A stretch of 51,626 nt of DNA from an uncultured Bacteroidales bacterium (GTDB taxonomy: Bacteria; Bacteroidota; Bacteroidia; Bacteroidales; Paludibacteraceae): assembly GCA_902798965.1 (NCBI GenBank), contig CADBYS010000024.1:1-51626 (forward strand), given 5' to 3'. The notes beneath the pieces are model-generated. The model saw only the letters and a list, made by a program, of their open reading frames with translations, searched no databases and was not told the DNA's origin. Position 1 is the first letter of the stretch; each line of letters begins with the position of its first letter. Below, piece by piece: positions 49,514-51,626 of the stretch. The position numbers and the translations under genes are program-made.

Positions 49514-49840
49514 ATGGCTTGTTTTATCGTTCCATTAACGCAAGCGGTAGCGACTACCATTTACCGCAAGACCACCAAACACACCGATTCGTTTGTCGGT
49601 CGTAACCTCAAAACGCTGGAGCAGATGCTCTGGGGCGGATCGTTGATGCTGATCGTTGATCACATCATCAACGGCGAAGTAACGTATATGTACCCCTTCT
49701 TTACGGCGCTCGAGACCGAAGGCGGCGGACTTGTCATGCTTCGCGAGATGCTGACTGTAGGTGTGCCGATGTCGGTGCTCGTCACTCTCGTGTGGGCTGT
49801 TTATTGTTATGCAAAAGAACGCAAAACTGCGTCTATATAA
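49514..49840 (+). CDS. Small membrane protein of unknown function
   Basis: 108 residues with helices at about 38-52 and 82-101 and perhaps one near the N-terminus (M-A-C-F-I-V-P-L-T-Q-A-V-A-T). Conserved-looking polar block Y-R-K-T-T-K-H-T. I do not recognise the family. It is between hypA and a large membrane protein with which it shares a tight gap, so the two may form a complex. Confidence 0.72.
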   Translation: MACFIVPLTQAVATTIYRKTTKHTDSFVGRNLKTLEQMLWGGSLMLIVDHIINGEVTYMYPFFTALETEGGGLVMLREMLTVGVPMSVLVTLVWAVYCYAKERKTASI

Positions 49841-49868
49841 ATCACAAATAACAAATTACAAATTTATT
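49839..49868 (+). repeat. Short heptad array AATCACA/AATAACA/AATTACA
   Basis: Three to four words in the gap between the two membrane-protein genes. Confidence 0.8.
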
Positions 49869-49873
49869 AAATT

Positions 49874-50977
49874 ATGTTTTTTCAAGTCTATGGAGAGCAC
49901 GCTCTCATCCAATGGGTGATGCTCTTGGCAGTCCTGGGTGGACTGATTCTGTGGAATGAGTTTGCACGCCGTACGAAACTCGGCGGTGCTATCACGTTCT
50001 TTGCCATTCCGTTGGCACTGACTGTGTATTTCGTAGCTATCGCTATCGGCGCACGCATGGGCGCTGAGTGGGCTGTGAACAACCAGACGCATGTGTACAT
50101 GAACGGTTGGTTCCATTATGCCAAGCTCTATGCTGCCCTGACAGGCTGTATCGGCTTCATGATGATCAAGTACGAGTGGGGTATAGGTGCCAAGCATTGG
50201 TTCAAGCCCTTCCCGTTCATCATTGTGGCTATCAACATCCTGATTGCCGTTTGCTCGGATTTCGAGTCGGCTATCTGCGGTTGGAACAAATGGTGGTTGT
50301 CGAGTGAAGGTGTGTGGTTGTATGGCGGTTGGCATAACGTATTCAACGGTGTTGCCGGTTTGCTCAACATCTTCTGTATGACGGCGTGGTGGAATGTATA
50401 TCCCAGCAAGGACCGCAAGGATATGATCTGGGCGGATATGACTTGGGTATATATCCTCGTGTATGACATCTGGAACTTCGCGTACACCTACAACTGCTTG
50501 CCGACGCACAGCTGGTACTGCGGTGTAGCTCTGTTGCTTGCTCCGACGATTGCAGCTCTTGGCTGGAACCGTGGCGGTTGGATTCAGAACCGTGCCAACA
50601 CGCTGGCTATCTGGTGTATGTTTGCTCAGGTATTCCCCTTGTTCCAGGAGACCTTCTTTAACGGCAAGCAGTTCTATCCCTGGGCAGTACTGCCTACTCA
50701 GTATGTCAATGGCATCGAGACGGTTAATGCCGTTTATGCAGCATCGGGTCTGGGCGAAGAGGTTGTAGCACACACGACGGTAGTTGCCGAAGGTGCTACG
50801 GCTGCCGATCCTACGGCTATGCTCGTCATCTCTGCTCTGGCACTGGTAACGAACATCATCGCCTTGGCGTACATCTGTGTTCAGGCCAAGAAACGTCACA
50901 TCAACCCGTACAAGGAGGATGTATTCGTTGACCAGAAGTACTACAAGGACGCTCTGGCTCGTGCCATCGTCGCATAA
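49874..50977 (+). CDS. Polytopic membrane protein, possibly DUF5692
   Basis: 367 residues with eight to nine membrane helices and many tryptophans. The block T-W-V-Y-I-L-V-Y-D-I-W-N-F-A-Y-T-Y-N-C (~194-212) and G-G-W-H-N-V-F-N-G are striking. I think it belongs to DUF5692 but cannot be certain. The C-terminal ~25 residues are cytoplasmic and charged. Followed by a strong terminator, so it ends the hyp transcript. Role unknown. Confidence 0.75.
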   Translation: MFFQVYGEHALIQWVMLLAVLGGLILWNEFARRTKLGGAITFFAIPLALTVYFVAIAIGARMGAEWAVNNQTHVYMNGWFHYAKLYAALTGCIGFMMIKYEWGIGAKHWFKPFPFIIVAINILIAVCSDFESAICGWNKWWLSSEGVWLYGGWHNVFNGVAGLLNIFCMTAWWNVYPSKDRKDMIWADMTWVYILVYDIWNFAYTYNCLPTHSWYCGVALLLAPTIAALGWNRGGWIQNRANTLAIWCMFAQVFPLFQETFFNGKQFYPWAVLPTQYVNGIETVNAVYAASGLGEEVVAHTTVVAEGATAADPTAMLVISALALVTNIIALAYICVQAKKRHINPYKEDVFVDQKYYKDALARAIVA

Positions 50978-51022
50978 CTAAGAATTTTGGATAAATTTTT
51001 AGTAATTTTTGACTAAAACAGT

Positions 51023-51054
51023 AAGACGGCGCGTCGTTGTGACACGCCGTCTTT
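51023..51054 (+). terminator. Rho-independent terminator
   Basis: AAGACGGCG at 51023-51031 pairs with CGCCGTCTT at 51045-51053, followed by T-rich sequence. Separates the hyp operon from the rRNA operon. Confidence 0.85.
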
Positions 51055-51164
51055 CATTTAAGCCATTTTGCTTATTTTTGACCGCAAGTTGCCCCTGTTT
51101 GTAATCATTATTTTGCAGAAATTGGGCAAAAATGGCAAAAAATGCATGTTTTTTCGCGAAAAAT

Positions 51165-51195
51165 TTGCATATATGAAAAAAATGTACTACCTTTG
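51165..51195 (+). promoter_or_regulatory. rRNA operon promoter
   Basis: TTG at 51165-51167, 20 bases, TACCTTTG at 51188-51195. The upstream 40 bases are A/T-rich, suitable as an UP-like element. Confidence 0.8.
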
Positions 51196-51575
51196 CATCC
51201 GCTTTTGAGAAACAAGCGTGTTTCCCTTTTCTCCCTCCCGAAGAGGTTTTGGAGGCGACCGTAAGGCTGGCTACAAACCCGAGGGCATTAAAATTTGAAT
51301 CACCTGATGGTTCTAATTTTTTTGCGCTCTTCGCGCGGAGGGCACGCTTGCAAAAGCTTCGATCATTGAAAGATTGTTCAATCAAGATGTAGTACAAGAG
51401 AATGGGTCTACGCCTGATGCGAGCATGTGGTAACACACGCACGTATATAATAAGGTGTAGCAAATGTCCCTTGTTAATTCCATTAGGAAGGTATCAGCCA
51501 ATCTTGGCTGATATAAGTGCAACTACTAAATAAGTCGTTTGAGTGTAGGATGAGCTTTTTGTTATATATTATTTT
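51196..51575 (+). other. rRNA leader, about 380 bases
   Basis: No coding capacity on the plus strand. GCGCTCTTCGCGCG near 51325 and CCAATCTTGGCTG near 51499 can form small stems. It should include the 5' arm of the 16S processing stem and antitermination signals, but I cannot point to them with confidence. Confidence 0.6.
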
Positions 51576-51626
51576 ACAACGAAGAGTTTGATCCTGGCTC
51601 AGGATGAACGCTAGCGACAGGCCTAA
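51576..51626 (+). rRNA. 16S ribosomal RNA, 5' end (partial)
   Basis: GAAGAGTTTGATCCTGGCTC at 51581-51600 is the universal 16S start, followed by AGGATGAACGCTAGCGACAG, then GCCTAA, a form seen in Bacteroidales. The gene runs off the window. Confidence 0.98.

Noticed and set aside
51196-51575. Minus-strand open frame over the rRNA leader
   Set aside because: It lies antisense to a strong rRNA promoter and leader, with biased composition and no family resemblance.

Overview
The window comes from a member of the Bacteroidota, most likely an uncultured Bacteroidales. Promoters have the form TTG, a 20-base gap, then TAnnTTTG. Two secreted proteins end in the same short Bacteroidales-type C-terminal tail, there is a DUF1599 protein and a BT_3928-like DoxX protein, and the first 51 bases of a 16S rRNA at the right edge read like the order Bacteroidales. 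Species cannot be named from sequence alone.

Layout. 1-2528: an AbiE-type toxin-antitoxin pair lying between two copies of a promoter segment; the left copy is followed by a broken piece of the tRNA-deacylase gene that stands intact at 2591-3136. 3155-5692: a DegT-type sugar aminotransferase and an acetyl-CoA hydrolase/CoA-transferase. 23881 back to 5700 (minus strand): one continuous cluster of 19 genes, many overlapping, for an aryl-polyene (flexirubin-like) pigment lipid. It has a tyrosine ammonia-lyase to make the coumarate starter, a PaaK-like ligase, two ACPs, several ketosynthases, a ketoreductase, two complementary hotdog dehydratase subunits, a methyltransferase, acyltransferases, a GT2-acyltransferase-FAD-oxidoreductase fusion, a LolA-like carrier and an MMPL exporter. 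23953-25649: orphan exosortase and tsaD. 25843-44135: plus-strand housekeeping and secreted genes (waaA, hisS, M6 protease, DUF1599, DoxX-like, trxB, PnuC-like, trpB, COG0523 metallochaperone, sugar-isomerase-like, M3 peptidase, aminotransferase, large surface protein). 44135-44565: terminators, a nested palindrome and tRNA-His. 45533-49458: hypB, a fused FeS/FAD oxidoreductase and hypA, followed by two unknown membrane proteins and a ribosomal RNA operon.

The most unusual signal is a family of degenerate 7-base-period arrays. They fill many of the intergenic gaps, each with its own word (TTTCGAC, TTTCACC, TTTAACA, AATCGTA/C, AATCACA, ATCGTAC and so on). They also occur in frame inside at least eight coding sequences, so that unrelated enzymes carry the same peptide (KSKVES in the ammonia-lyase, a methyltransferase and a ketosynthase). 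One array forms the linker that joins a ketosynthase to what is normally a separate chain-length-factor-like protein. Several arrays supply the stop or start codon of the neighbouring gene. I consider this repeat family the best candidate for an undescribed phenomenon here.
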